DNA from: Asaia bogorensis
GTDB lineage: Bacteria > Pseudomonadota > Alphaproteobacteria > Acetobacterales > Acetobacteraceae
Length of the DNA: 14,443 nucleotides
Direction: 5' to 3'
Assembly: GCA_945886995.1 (NCBI GenBank)
Contig: CAMCZJ010000062.1
Coordinates: 1 to 14,443, forward strand
In this document: positions 1 through 6,054 of the stretch, piece after piece
Numbering within the stretch: the stretch's first letter is position 1
How the letters are laid out: every line of letters begins with the position of its first letter
Position numbers and translations under genes: made by a program
Notes under the pieces: generated by a model
The model's database searches: none
The model's input: only the letters and a program-made list of their open reading frames with translations
What the model was told of the DNA's origin: nothing

Positions 1-210
1 GGAAACCCCATCCGGCGCGGTCCCCAGCGGCGCAATGGCGGCGATGCGCCCCTGTTCGATACGCAGATCAAAGCGCGCAATGCCATCGCGGTCCAAGGGC
101 AGCGGCCCCGCAGTTTCCAGCACGGCAGCCGGGGCGCGCAGATCGCGCAACCAGAAACTGCTGTCCGCGCCGGCCAAAGCCGCGCGGGTCTTTGCCATGG
201 CGCTACTCAT
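1..210 (-). CDS. Cytosine deaminase-like amidohydrolase, N-terminal part (cut by left edge)
   Basis: An open minus-strand frame of 70 codons starts at ATG 210-208 and runs off the left edge without a stop. The visible part is the small N-terminal beta-sandwich of a metal-dependent amidohydrolase: a WLRDLRAPAAVLE stretch (residues 20-32) followed by the typical DLRIEQGRIAAIAPLG pattern (48-63). The metal ligands and active site lie outside the window, so the substrate cannot be read directly. This N-terminus resembles the cytosine deaminase (CodA) / N-isopropylammelide aminohydrolase branch of the family. Its ATG overlaps the TGA of the upstream ABC permease (ATGA), so it is very probably co-translated with a transporter, which fits import and deamination of a pyrimidine-like base. 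A second in-frame ATG lies four codons inside and could also be used. A formyl-aminopyrimidine hydrolase or another amidohydrolase is the main alternative. Confidence 0.7.
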   Translation of the reverse strand, partial: MSSAMAKTRAALAGADSSFWLRDLRAPAAVLETAGPLPLDRDGIARFDLRIEQGRIAAIAPLGTAPDGVS

Positions 211-1040
211 CGCCGATCCCCCCTGCCCATCGCGCTTTCATGCCAATGGCGCAGTAGCAAATGCGTGAGCAGGCTAAGCGCCAGGAAAATCGCAATCCCG
301 GTGGTGGAAACCAGCACAAGTGCAGCAAACATGCGCGGGATTTGCAGCTGATACCCCGCTTCCAGAATACGGTAAGCGAGCCCCGATGCACTGCCGCCTG
401 TGCCCGCGACAAACTCCGCGACAATGGCGCCAATCAGCGCGAGCCCACCGGAAATCCGCAAGCCCGCCAGAAAGTAAGGCAGCGCCGAAGGCAGCAACAG
501 CCGTGTCAGCACCTGCCAGCGCGATGCTCGGTAAAGCTTGAACAGATCCTTCAAATTATGATCCGCCGAGTTCAAGCCGACAGTCGTGTTCGACAGGATC
601 GGGAAGAAGGCGACAATCCAGGCGCAGATCAGCAGGGATATCGCGATATCATCCACCCAAATGATGATCAGCGGCGCAATCGCCACAATGGGGGTGACTT
701 GCAGGATCACCGCAAAAGGAAACAGCGACAATTCAATGATCCGCGACTGCGCAAAAAGGATGGCCAGCGCCAGCCCCAAAATCGCCGCGACCGACAGCGC
801 CATGAAAGTGATCTTCAGCGTGATCAGCAGCGATACAGAAAGCGATGCCCAATCGCGCAACAGCGTCTGCCAAATCGCAATCGGCCCGGGCAGGATATAG
901 GGCGGGATTTCCCTGACGCGCACCATTGCCTCCCACCCACCCAGGAATAGTAGCGCGAGCAGCGTCGGTGCAAGAATGCGGAGCCAGGTGCCTTCCACAA
1001 AACTGCCAGCGGCCGGTGCCGCTTCCGTACTCTCACTCAT
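207..1040 (-). CDS. ABC transporter permease, NitT/TauT/ThiX-like (BPD_transp_1)
   Basis: A 277-residue inner-membrane permease of a binding-protein-dependent ABC importer. I place the start at ATG 1040-1038, giving MSESTEAAPA; an open extension further upstream lies inside the ATPase gene and is arginine-rich and unlike a permease. Hydrophobic segments lie near residues 22-40, 68-98, 105-127, 133-152, 186-212 and 238-264, with the usual amphipathic lead and PPYILPGP motif (46-53) of the NitT/TauT class. The cytoplasmic coupling loop is near 163-196 (LYRASRWQVLTRLLLPSALP); it keeps the I/L-LP part of the EAA motif but lacks the literal EAA. The start overlaps the ATPase gene end by 8 bases and the stop overlaps the amidohydrolase start by 4 bases, indicating translational coupling. 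Pyrimidine or thiamine-precursor transport is inferred from neighbours only. Confidence 0.92.
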   Translation of the reverse strand: MSESTEAAPAAGSFVEGTWLRILAPTLLALLFLGGWEAMVRVREIPPYILPGPIAIWQTLLRDWASLSVSLLITLKITFMALSVAAILGLALAILFAQSRIIELSLFPFAVILQVTPIVAIAPLIIIWVDDIAISLLICAWIVAFFPILSNTTVGLNSADHNLKDLFKLYRASRWQVLTRLLLPSALPYFLAGLRISGGLALIGAIVAEFVAGTGGSASGLAYRILEAGYQLQIPRMFAALVLVSTTGIAIFLALSLLTHLLLRHWHESAMGRGDRR

Positions 1041-1818
1041 GCGCACCCCCCATGGCAGAAGAAAGCGCGTGCGAAACCGTGCGGCATTGCGCGGCATATT
1101 CCGGTGAGGTGCGAAATTCCTCACCCCTCCCCGCCGGCGCAGTGATGCGCACTTCCTCAGCAATCCGGCCCGGGCGCGGGGCCATCACCACAATGCGTTC
1201 CGCCAGGTAGACGCTTTCAAACACCGAATGGGTCACGAAAATCACCGTAAAACGCTCCTGCGCCCAAAGCTGCACCAGATCATTGTTCAACCGAAAGCGC
1301 GTAATTTCATCCAAGGCCGCGAAGGGTTCATCCATCAGCAGAATACGCGGGCGTGTCACCAAAGCGCGCGCGATCGAAACACGCATACGCATGCCGCCTG
1401 ATAACGCGCGGGGATAGGCTTTCTCAAACCCTTTCAGATCAACGCGGGCGATCCACTCGGCAGCGCGTTCTTCGGCTTCCCGCCGCTTCATGCCGGCCAA
1501 TTCCAGGGGCAGCGCCACATTGCGGATCACACTCGCCCAGGGCATCAGCGTTGGTTCCTGGAACACAAAGCCGATATCGCGTTCCACATCGCCGCCGGCG
1601 TCATGTATGGCCATGGGCCATTCCATGCTACCGCCGCTTGGCGCGGTAAGCCCTGAGATCAGGCGCAGCAGCGTGGATTTGCCGCAGCCCGAAGGCCCCA
1701 GCAGCGCAATGAAGTCCCCTGGCATGATCGTCAGATCAATGCCATCCAGAGCCAGGGTTCCCGTAGCATAACGCTTGGAAACCCCGGCGAGCGAGAGCAG
1801 CGGGCGCCGCGGGCTCAA
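1033..1818 (-). CDS. ABC transporter ATP-binding protein, NitT/TauT/ThiZ-like
   Basis: A 261-residue nucleotide-binding subunit that powers the adjacent permease. All motifs are intact: Walker A GPSGCGKST (residues 41-49), Q-loop Gln87 in FVFQEPTLMPW, signature LSGGMRMR (139-146), Walker B ILLMDEP (159-165), D-loop AALD (167-170) and switch His197 in FVTH. The signature has Met where many family members have Gln (GGMRQR), a conservative variant. The FQEPTLMPW stretch is typical of the nitrate/taurine/thiamine-precursor class of ABC importers. The start is TTG at 1818-1816, whose TTGA overlaps the stop of the binding-protein gene; no ATG or GTG in frame lies before the first beta strand. The combination of a TTG start and a 4-base overlap suggests that it is translated by re-initiation, at a level set by the upstream gene. 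Confidence 0.95.
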   Translation of the reverse strand: MSPRRPLLSLAGVSKRYATGTLALDGIDLTIMPGDFIALLGPSGCGKSTLLRLISGLTAPSGGSMEWPMAIHDAGGDVERDIGFVFQEPTLMPWASVIRNVALPLELAGMKRREAEERAAEWIARVDLKGFEKAYPRALSGGMRMRVSIARALVTRPRILLMDEPFAALDEITRFRLNNDLVQLWAQERFTVIFVTHSVFESVYLAERIVVMAPRPGRIAEEVRITAPAGRGEEFRTSPEYAAQCRTVSHALSSAMGGAHE

Positions 1819-2834
1819 GCCAGGCCAGCCCGCCGATTGACGAAGCGCAGAGAATAAGCGCGCTTCACATCAAGCCCAGGCGGCATCACTTCCGCATCGC
1901 GCATGGCGGTATAGAAAGCTTCCCAACGATCATCCGTCATGGCGCCGATGCCAAGGCGCTCCGCATCGCCGGAGAACACAATGCCGCGTTCATTCAAGGC
2001 GCGGACGGCGTAATCAATCTTCTCCTGCGTCATTTCCTGATTGTCGCGCATGATCAGCGCATTCGCCGCCGCCACATCCTGACCGCGCAAATACTGCGTC
2101 CAACCTTGCATGGTGGCGTCCACAAAACGCTGGATCAGATCGGGCTTTTCCTCAACAAGTTTGCGGGAGATATCAATCGTTGTCTGGTAATTCGGAAAAC
2201 CCGCATCAGCGAAAAGCAGCACGCGCGGATCAGCGCCAGCAAGCCGCGCGGCAAAGGGCTCGGACGAGACAAAGCATTGCTGAATGGCCTGCTTATCCGC
2301 CAGGAATGGCTGGACATTGAAGGTATAGGGGCGGATCTGGCTATCGGTGAAGCCGAAGCGCCGGCGCAGGAAGGGCCAATAGGTCACGCGTCCGCCGGCA
2401 CCAACCAAAATCGGCTTGCCACGCATTTGTTCGAAGCTCGTGAAGCCGGCTTCCGCATGGGACATGAAGCCCTGCGGATCCTTTTGCATAATGGCGCCAA
2501 TCGCCATGAAGGGGATATTCTCGCGCACATAATTCAGCGCCTGAAAGCCGGATGACATGATCATGTCCACCCGCCCGGCAAGAAGCAGCTGCGCAGGGTT
2601 CTGCTGCGGGCCGCCCATGCGAATTTCGCAATCAATGCCGGCGCGGCGATAAAGCCCATTGGCCAGCGCCAAATAATAGCCACCATGTTCCGCCTGGGCG
2701 CGCCAATTGGTCTGGAAGGAGAGTTTCTCCAGCGTCTGCGCTAGCGGCACACGCGCCCCAGCCACCGCCGACAGCACAAGGGCTGTACCACCCGTGAGCA
2801 ATGCGCGCCGCTCAATCCGATACCTGGTTCTCAT
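1815..2834 (-). CDS. ABC transporter substrate-binding protein, NMT1/THI5-like
   Basis: A 339-residue periplasmic binding protein that gives the importer its specificity. The N-terminus has a signal peptide with a twin-arginine-like start (ERRALLTGG, residues 8-16), a hydrophobic core and a probable cleavage near LAQ (31-33), so export by Tat is possible. The mature part begins with a beta strand and TNWRAQAEHGGYYLALANG (42-60), the hallmark of the NMT1/THI5 fold shared by ThiY (formylaminopyrimidine), RibY (riboflavin) and related pyrimidine or aromatic binders; GGPQQNPAQLLLAGRVD follows (74-90). The CCCFC motif of eukaryotic THI5 synthases is absent, as expected for a transport protein. The start ATG 2834-2832 is preceded by GAGGAG at about 8 bases. 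It is the first gene of the minus-strand operon. The ligand is inferred as pyrimidine-like from the downstream amidohydrolase; nitrate or sulfonate ligands are less likely from the motif. Confidence 0.9.
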   Translation of the reverse strand: MRTRYRIERRALLTGGTALVLSAVAGARVPLAQTLEKLSFQTNWRAQAEHGGYYLALANGLYRRAGIDCEIRMGGPQQNPAQLLLAGRVDMIMSSGFQALNYVRENIPFMAIGAIMQKDPQGFMSHAEAGFTSFEQMRGKPILVGAGGRVTYWPFLRRRFGFTDSQIRPYTFNVQPFLADKQAIQQCFVSSEPFAARLAGADPRVLLFADAGFPNYQTTIDISRKLVEEKPDLIQRFVDATMQGWTQYLRGQDVAAANALIMRDNQEMTQEKIDYAVRALNERGIVFSGDAERLGIGAMTDDRWEAFYTAMRDAEVMPPGLDVKRAYSLRFVNRRAGLA

Positions 2835-2861
2835 GGCTCAATCTCCTCGCTGGGGCCGGCT

Positions 2862-2880
2862 TGGGGCGTCACATGCCCCA
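2862..2880 (-). promoter_or_regulatory. Inverted repeat in the ABC operon leader
   Basis: TGGGGC (2862-2867) and GCCCCA (2875-2880) are perfect 6-base inverted repeats separated by 7 bases, ending about 28 bases before the start codon of the binding-protein gene. It could be a leader RNA hairpin or a protein operator. There is no U-run, so it is not a standard terminator. Confidence 0.35.
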
Positions 2881-2898
2881 GGGAGATGGGGTCAGCAA

Positions 2899-2908
2899 GG
2901 CATATGCC
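2899..2908. promoter_or_regulatory. Perfect palindrome GGCATATGCC
   Basis: A 10-base perfect palindrome located 65 to 74 bases upstream of the binding-protein start codon. The size and symmetry fit a half-site pair for a dimeric regulator, but a palindrome this short can occur by chance and no regulator gene lies beside it in the window. Confidence 0.25.
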
Positions 2909-2917
2909 AATCCTTTA

Positions 2918-2941
2918 GGCGGTTCTTGGGGGTCAACCGCC
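2918..2941. promoter_or_regulatory. Inverted repeat GGCGGTT-N10-AACCGCC
   Basis: Two perfect 7-base arms (2918-2924 and 2935-2941) are separated by 10 bases. On either strand the RNA would form a GC-rich hairpin; as DNA it is the size of a typical operator for a dimeric regulator. It is the strongest symmetric element in the divergent region, which makes it the best candidate for shared control of the two flanking transcription units. Function is inferred only. Confidence 0.4.
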
Positions 2942-3097
2942 CCGGCATCGCCTGTTTTCCGTGCATTAGCCGCCACCAAAGGGTTCACTCTGCGGGATTA
3001 TCGGGCCGCCGAAGTGTCACCTCTCGCCCGAGTCGCCATCCCCCAGGCCAAGTTTCCCCTACCGTGACTTATGCCCTATCCTCCTCAACGCCAGCAG

Positions 3098-3119
3098 CCT
3101 CCGGGAGGGCGCAAGCCTC
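3098..3119 (+). promoter_or_regulatory. Shine-Dalgarno of the DMT gene inside competing hairpins
   Basis: GGAGG (3104-3108) is the likely Shine-Dalgarno for the ATG at 3120, though with a long 11-base spacer. It can pair upstream with CCTC (3098-3101), or downstream: GAG/CTC plus GC/GC (3105-3110 with 3115-3119, one bulged G) close a GCAA tetraloop (3111-3114). Both structures would hide the ribosome site. Whether this matters in the cell is unknown. Confidence 0.4.
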
Positions 3120-4010
3120 ATGACCAGCATCGCGGTGCCGCCGCGTCAGACATCCTTGTTGCTTGGCATTTTTTTCATGTGTTCGGCCTGCACGCTTTTC
3201 CCGATTATGAATGGCATTGTGCAAGTCTTGAGCCGCACCTACCCTTCGGAGCAAATCATCTGGGCGCGCACCACGGGCCATTTGCTGATTGTGCTGGCGC
3301 TGATTGTGCCGCGCTACGGACTTGGTGTGCTGAAAAGCCGCAAGCCGGGGGTACAGATTTCGCGGTCCTTGCTGTTGCTCGCGTCCACCACCTTTTTCTT
3401 TTTCTCGGTGAAGGATGTGCCGCTGGCAAAGGCATCTTCCATTTCCTTCATGTCGCCGTTTTTTGTCACGCTTCTTGCCCTGCCCATGCTGGGTGAACAG
3501 ATCGGCTGGAAGCGCCTTGCCGCGGTGACGGTGGGCTTCTTGGGCGTTCTGGTGGTGATCCGCCCAGGGTCAGAGGTGTTCCAGCCCGCAGCACTTGGCA
3601 TTGTGGCCAGCGCCTTTTGCTATGGTATCTATCAGATTCTGACGCGCCAGGTGGCGGGGCTGGATCGGCCCGAAACATCGGTGATGTATAGCGGGCTGTT
3701 TGGCGCGCTGGTCATGTGCTGCGTCATTCCCTTCTTCTGGGTGCCCTTCAATAATTGGAGTGATATTTTTTGGCATTTGATGCTTGGCGTACTGGGCGCC
3801 GGGGGGCATTGGTGCGTGGCGAAGGCCATGACCTACGGTGCAGCGAACGTCATCGCGCCGTTTCAGTATTGGCAAATGATCGGCGCCATCGCGGTTGGCT
3901 ATGTCATTACCGGGCTTTGGCCGGACCAATGGACCTGGCTTGGCGCCAGCATCATCATCGGGGCGGGGCTTTACATCGCCGTCACCGAAACCCGGGCGCG
4001 CAAGGCGTGA
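3120..4010 (+). CDS. DMT superfamily transporter, EamA family
   Basis: A 296-residue inner-membrane protein with the classic two-repeat EamA architecture, about 10 hydrophobic helices: the first repeat at about residues 12-148 and the second at about 157-290. Recognisable marks are the end of the first repeat with SSISFMSPFFVTLLALPMLG (107-126), GEQIGWKR after it and GFLGVLVVIRPG (139-150), matching the usual EamA pattern of a conserved proline and a GE-x(4)-R/K turn. The C-terminal tail is short and basic (RARKA). Family members export or import small metabolites, often amino acids or nucleoside-like compounds; the substrate cannot be read from sequence. It lies 65 bases before the CoA-transferase genes on the same strand, so it may be the first gene of that operon. 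Length is normal for the family. Confidence 0.9.
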   Translation: MTSIAVPPRQTSLLLGIFFMCSACTLFPIMNGIVQVLSRTYPSEQIIWARTTGHLLIVLALIVPRYGLGVLKSRKPGVQISRSLLLLASTTFFFFSVKDVPLAKASSISFMSPFFVTLLALPMLGEQIGWKRLAAVTVGFLGVLVVIRPGSEVFQPAALGIVASAFCYGIYQILTRQVAGLDRPETSVMYSGLFGALVMCCVIPFFWVPFNNWSDIFWHLMLGVLGAGGHWCVAKAMTYGAANVIAPFQYWQMIGAIAVGYVITGLWPDQWTWLGASIIIGAGLYIAVTETRARKA

Positions 4011-4075
4011 GGCTACCCCCTTGCCATCGGCGCCACTTCGGCGAAGCATAAACCGGATAATGCAAAGGGCACCGC

Positions 4076-4810
4076 ATGGCACGCAATAAGACCTATCCGG
4101 ATTTCGATGCGGCGGTGGCGGATATTCCGGACGGCGCGGTGATTGCCATTGGCGGCTTCGCCGGCCCAGGCACGCCTTATAATCTGATAGCAGCGCTGGC
4201 ACGGCGCGGCGCCAAGCGCCTGACCTGCATCGCCAATACTACTGGCGGCGCGCATAAGCCGCGCATGCCCGATATCGGGATGCTGGTGGAAAATGGACAG
4301 GTCGCGAAGGTGATATGCTCCTTCACCGCCGCAACGCGCGCATCCGATGTGCTGCCCTTCACCAAATTCTATGAATCCGGAGAGGTCGCCGCCGAAATCG
4401 TCCCGCAGGGCACCCTGGCAGAACGGCTGCGCGCTGCCGGTGCCGGCATTCCTGCCTTCTATACGCCAACTGCGGTTGGCACTGAATTGGCGGAAGGGCG
4501 CGAAACGCGGGAGATCAATGGTAGGCGCTTTTTGCTGGAATATGCGCTGCCAGTGGATTTCGCCCTCATTCGTGCTGCGCGGGCGGATACAGCAGGTAAT
4601 CTGCGCTTTCATCGGAGCCAGCGCAATTTCAATCCCTTGATGGCGATGGCCGCGAAAACGACCATTGTGGAAGTGGAAGAAGATATCCTGCCCGCCGGCG
4701 CTATAGACGCGGATGACGTGCATATAACTGGCCTTGTGGTGCATCGGCTAATCCGCGTGCCCCCACCCCCCATGGGCTTATGGACCCGCAAGCGAGAGGC
4801 CGCACGATGA
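4076..4810 (+). CDS. 3-oxoacid CoA-transferase subunit A
   Basis: A 244-residue alpha subunit of a class I (AtoD/ScoA/PcaI-type) CoA-transferase, which with subunit B moves CoA from a donor acyl-CoA such as succinyl-CoA to a carboxylate. Visible family marks are the glycine-rich loop IGGFAGPGTP (residues 25-34), QGTLAERLRAAGAGIPAFYT (111-130), RNFNP (183-187) and the VEVEEDILPAGAID stretch (198-211). The central LEYALPVDFALIRAARAD (154-171) corresponds to the usual ADYALIKAxKAD core. The ATG at 4076 is preceded by AAAGG about 7 bases upstream. Its TGA overlaps the ATG of subunit B (ATGA), as expected for subunits made in equal amounts. The acid substrate is unknown; acetoacetate, 3-oxoadipate or a glutaconate-like acid from ring cleavage are all possible. 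Confidence 0.93.
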   Translation: MARNKTYPDFDAAVADIPDGAVIAIGGFAGPGTPYNLIAALARRGAKRLTCIANTTGGAHKPRMPDIGMLVENGQVAKVICSFTAATRASDVLPFTKFYESGEVAAEIVPQGTLAERLRAAGAGIPAFYTPTAVGTELAEGRETREINGRRFLLEYALPVDFALIRAARADTAGNLRFHRSQRNFNPLMAMAAKTTIVEVEEDILPAGAIDADDVHITGLVVHRLIRVPPPPMGLWTRKREAAR

Positions 4811-5436
4811 GCTGGACGCGCATGCAAATGGCCGAAAGGCTGGTGCAGGAATTCCAGGATGGCTGGGTGGTCAATCTGGGTGTCGGCATGCCGACGATGA
4901 TTGCTGATGTGCCCATGGGAGATCGTGACATCATTTTCCATGCGGAGAATGGCGTGATCGGCTATGGCGCCGTTTGCGCGCCGGGAGCCGAGGATTTGAA
5001 TCTGGTAAATGCCGGCGGGCAGAATGTGATGCTCAATCCCGGTGCTTCCATGGTCCATCACGCGGATAGCTTCGCGCTGATCCGTGGTGGGCGGATGGAT
5101 GTGACCGTGATGGGTGCCTATGAAGTCGCGGCCAATGGTGATTTCGCCAATTGGAAGCTGAAGGGCGCCAAGGGCGGCGGCATTGGCGGCGCGATGGACC
5201 TTGCCGCCTGCGCACAGCGTGTTTTCATCATGCTGGAACATCGCACACGTGATGGCGCTTCCCGCCTGCTGCCGCGCTGTAGCCTGCCCATTACCGCCGC
5301 AGGGGTGGTGACGCTGGTGGTCACCGATCTCGGTCTTTTCGCGCCCCTGGGTGAAGGCTTCGCGGTGCGTGATCTTGCCCCTGGCGTGACGCTAGAAGAA
5401 GTGCGCGCCGCCACCGCCTGCCCCATCATTGCTTGA
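4807..5436 (+). CDS. 3-oxoacid CoA-transferase subunit B
   Basis: A 209-residue beta subunit of the class I CoA-transferase, carrying the catalytic glutamate. I choose ATG 4807, which overlaps the stop of subunit A by 4 bases; an in-frame ATG at 4780 lies inside subunit A and adds nine residues with no family match. The N-terminus VNLGVGMPTMIAD (22-34) is the conserved subunit-B opening. HAENGVIGYG (45-54) contains the predicted catalytic Glu47 that forms the glutamyl-CoA thioester; most relatives have Ser-Glu-Asn-Gly, so Ala46 is a mild variant. GGRMDVTVMGAYEV (96-109) and KGAKGGGIGGAMDL (118-131) follow the family pattern. Length is normal. Next gene begins 9 bases downstream, whose GAGGAA ribosome site overlaps this stop codon. 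Confidence 0.93.
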   Translation: MSWTRMQMAERLVQEFQDGWVVNLGVGMPTMIADVPMGDRDIIFHAENGVIGYGAVCAPGAEDLNLVNAGGQNVMLNPGASMVHHADSFALIRGGRMDVTVMGAYEVAANGDFANWKLKGAKGGGIGGAMDLAACAQRVFIMLEHRTRDGASRLLPRCSLPITAAGVVTLVVTDLGLFAPLGEGFAVRDLAPGVTLEEVRAATACPIIA

Positions 5437-5445
5437 GGAACCACC

Positions 5446-6054
5446 ATGACCTTGCTGATTGACTATTACGTTTCGCTCAATTCGCCCTGGACCCATCTGG
5501 GCGCGGCGCGCATTGAAGCCCTGGCGGCGCAGCATGGTGCGGAGATTCGCATCTGGCCGGTGGATTTCGGCACCATCTTTGCGGGTTCTGGCGGCTTGCC
5601 GCTGCCCAAGCGTTCCCCGCAGCGCCAGGCCTATCGCTTGCAGGAATTGCAGCGCTGGCGTGATGCGCTGGGCATTCCGATCAATATTCATCCCAAGTAT
5701 TCCCCGGCCAATGAATTGCCGGGGGCGGCCTGTGTGATTGCATTGCGCGAAACACAGGGCCATGCGCCTGCCATCCGCTTGGCGCATCGCATCCTAAAGG
5801 CGCTTTGGCAGGAAGAACAAGATACGGGTGACAAGGACACACTCGCGGCGCTGATACGCGATTGCGGCCTGGATGCGGATGCGCTGCTGCGCCTTTCTGA
5901 GGACCCGCGCTGGCTTGAACAACGCAAGGCCGATACCGCCGCTGCGCTGGAACGCGGTGTCTTCGGTGCGCCGTGCTATGTGATTGGTGAGGATATTTTC
6001 TGGGGTCAGGATCGGCTTGAATTCGTCGCCAAGCGCTTGGGCAAAGGCACTTGA
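5446..6054 (+). CDS. 2-hydroxychromene-2-carboxylate isomerase-like protein (DsbA/GST-kappa fold)
   Basis: A 202-residue cytoplasmic thioredoxin-fold protein of the DSBA/HCCA isomerase family. The N-terminal strand IDYYVSLNSPWTHLG (5-19) carries Ser13-Pro14 in the position of the glutathione-activating serine of NahD and GST-kappa. A helical insertion covers about 60-165 and the C-terminal GVFGAPCYVIGEDIFWGQDR (171-190) has the cis-proline loop and the FWGQDRL signature of the family. NahD isomerises 2-hydroxychromene-2-carboxylate to the open-chain pyruvate in naphthalene breakdown, but no ring-hydroxylating dioxygenase or aldolase is present here, so this is more likely an isomerase for another unsaturated ring-cleavage product or a glutathione-dependent enzyme. 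It starts 9 bases after the CoA-transferase and ends overlapping the next start by one base (TGATG). Confidence 0.88.
   Translation: MTLLIDYYVSLNSPWTHLGAARIEALAAQHGAEIRIWPVDFGTIFAGSGGLPLPKRSPQRQAYRLQELQRWRDALGIPINIHPKYSPANELPGAACVIALRETQGHAPAIRLAHRILKALWQEEQDTGDKDTLAALIRDCGLDADALLRLSEDPRWLEQRKADTAAALERGVFGAPCYVIGEDIFWGQDRLEFVAKRLGKGT

Larger units (their letters stand above)
2835..3119. promoter_or_regulatory. Divergent intergenic region with several short inverted repeats
   Basis: This 285-base region lies between the start codons of the ABC operon (leftward) and the DMT transporter gene (rightward), so it must contain promoters for at least the former. No open frame in it looks like a protein. 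It carries several inverted repeats, listed separately: TGGGGC/GCCCCA, the perfect palindrome GGCATATGCC, GGCGGTT/AACCGCC and TCGGGC/GCCCGA. I looked for thiamine pyrophosphate, FMN, cobalamin and glycine riboswitch cores by eye on both strands and found none. On the minus strand a TTGACC (2936-2931) could be a -35 element, but no convincing -10 box sits at the right distance, so I do not place a promoter. Confidence 0.55.

Noticed and set aside
1041..1163. Upstream extension of the ABC permease start
   Set aside because: The extra 41 codons lie within the ATPase gene, are arginine-rich and precede a well-placed ATG that overlaps the ATPase stop.
2835..3060. TPP, FMN, cobalamin or glycine riboswitch upstream of the ABC operon
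   Set aside because: Expected from a thiamine- or flavin-like receptor, but none of the conserved core sequences could be found by eye on either strand.
2707..3123. Plus-strand open frames in the divergent intergenic region
   Set aside because: They start inside the binding-protein gene, have no family-like sequence and no good ribosome site.
4021..4061. Promoter for the CoA-transferase operon (TTGCCA, GATAAT)
   Set aside because: TTGCCA has no -10 box at 16-18 bases, and GATAAT (4056-4061) lacks a -35 and would leave almost no room for a ribosome site; read-through from the DMT gene is as likely.
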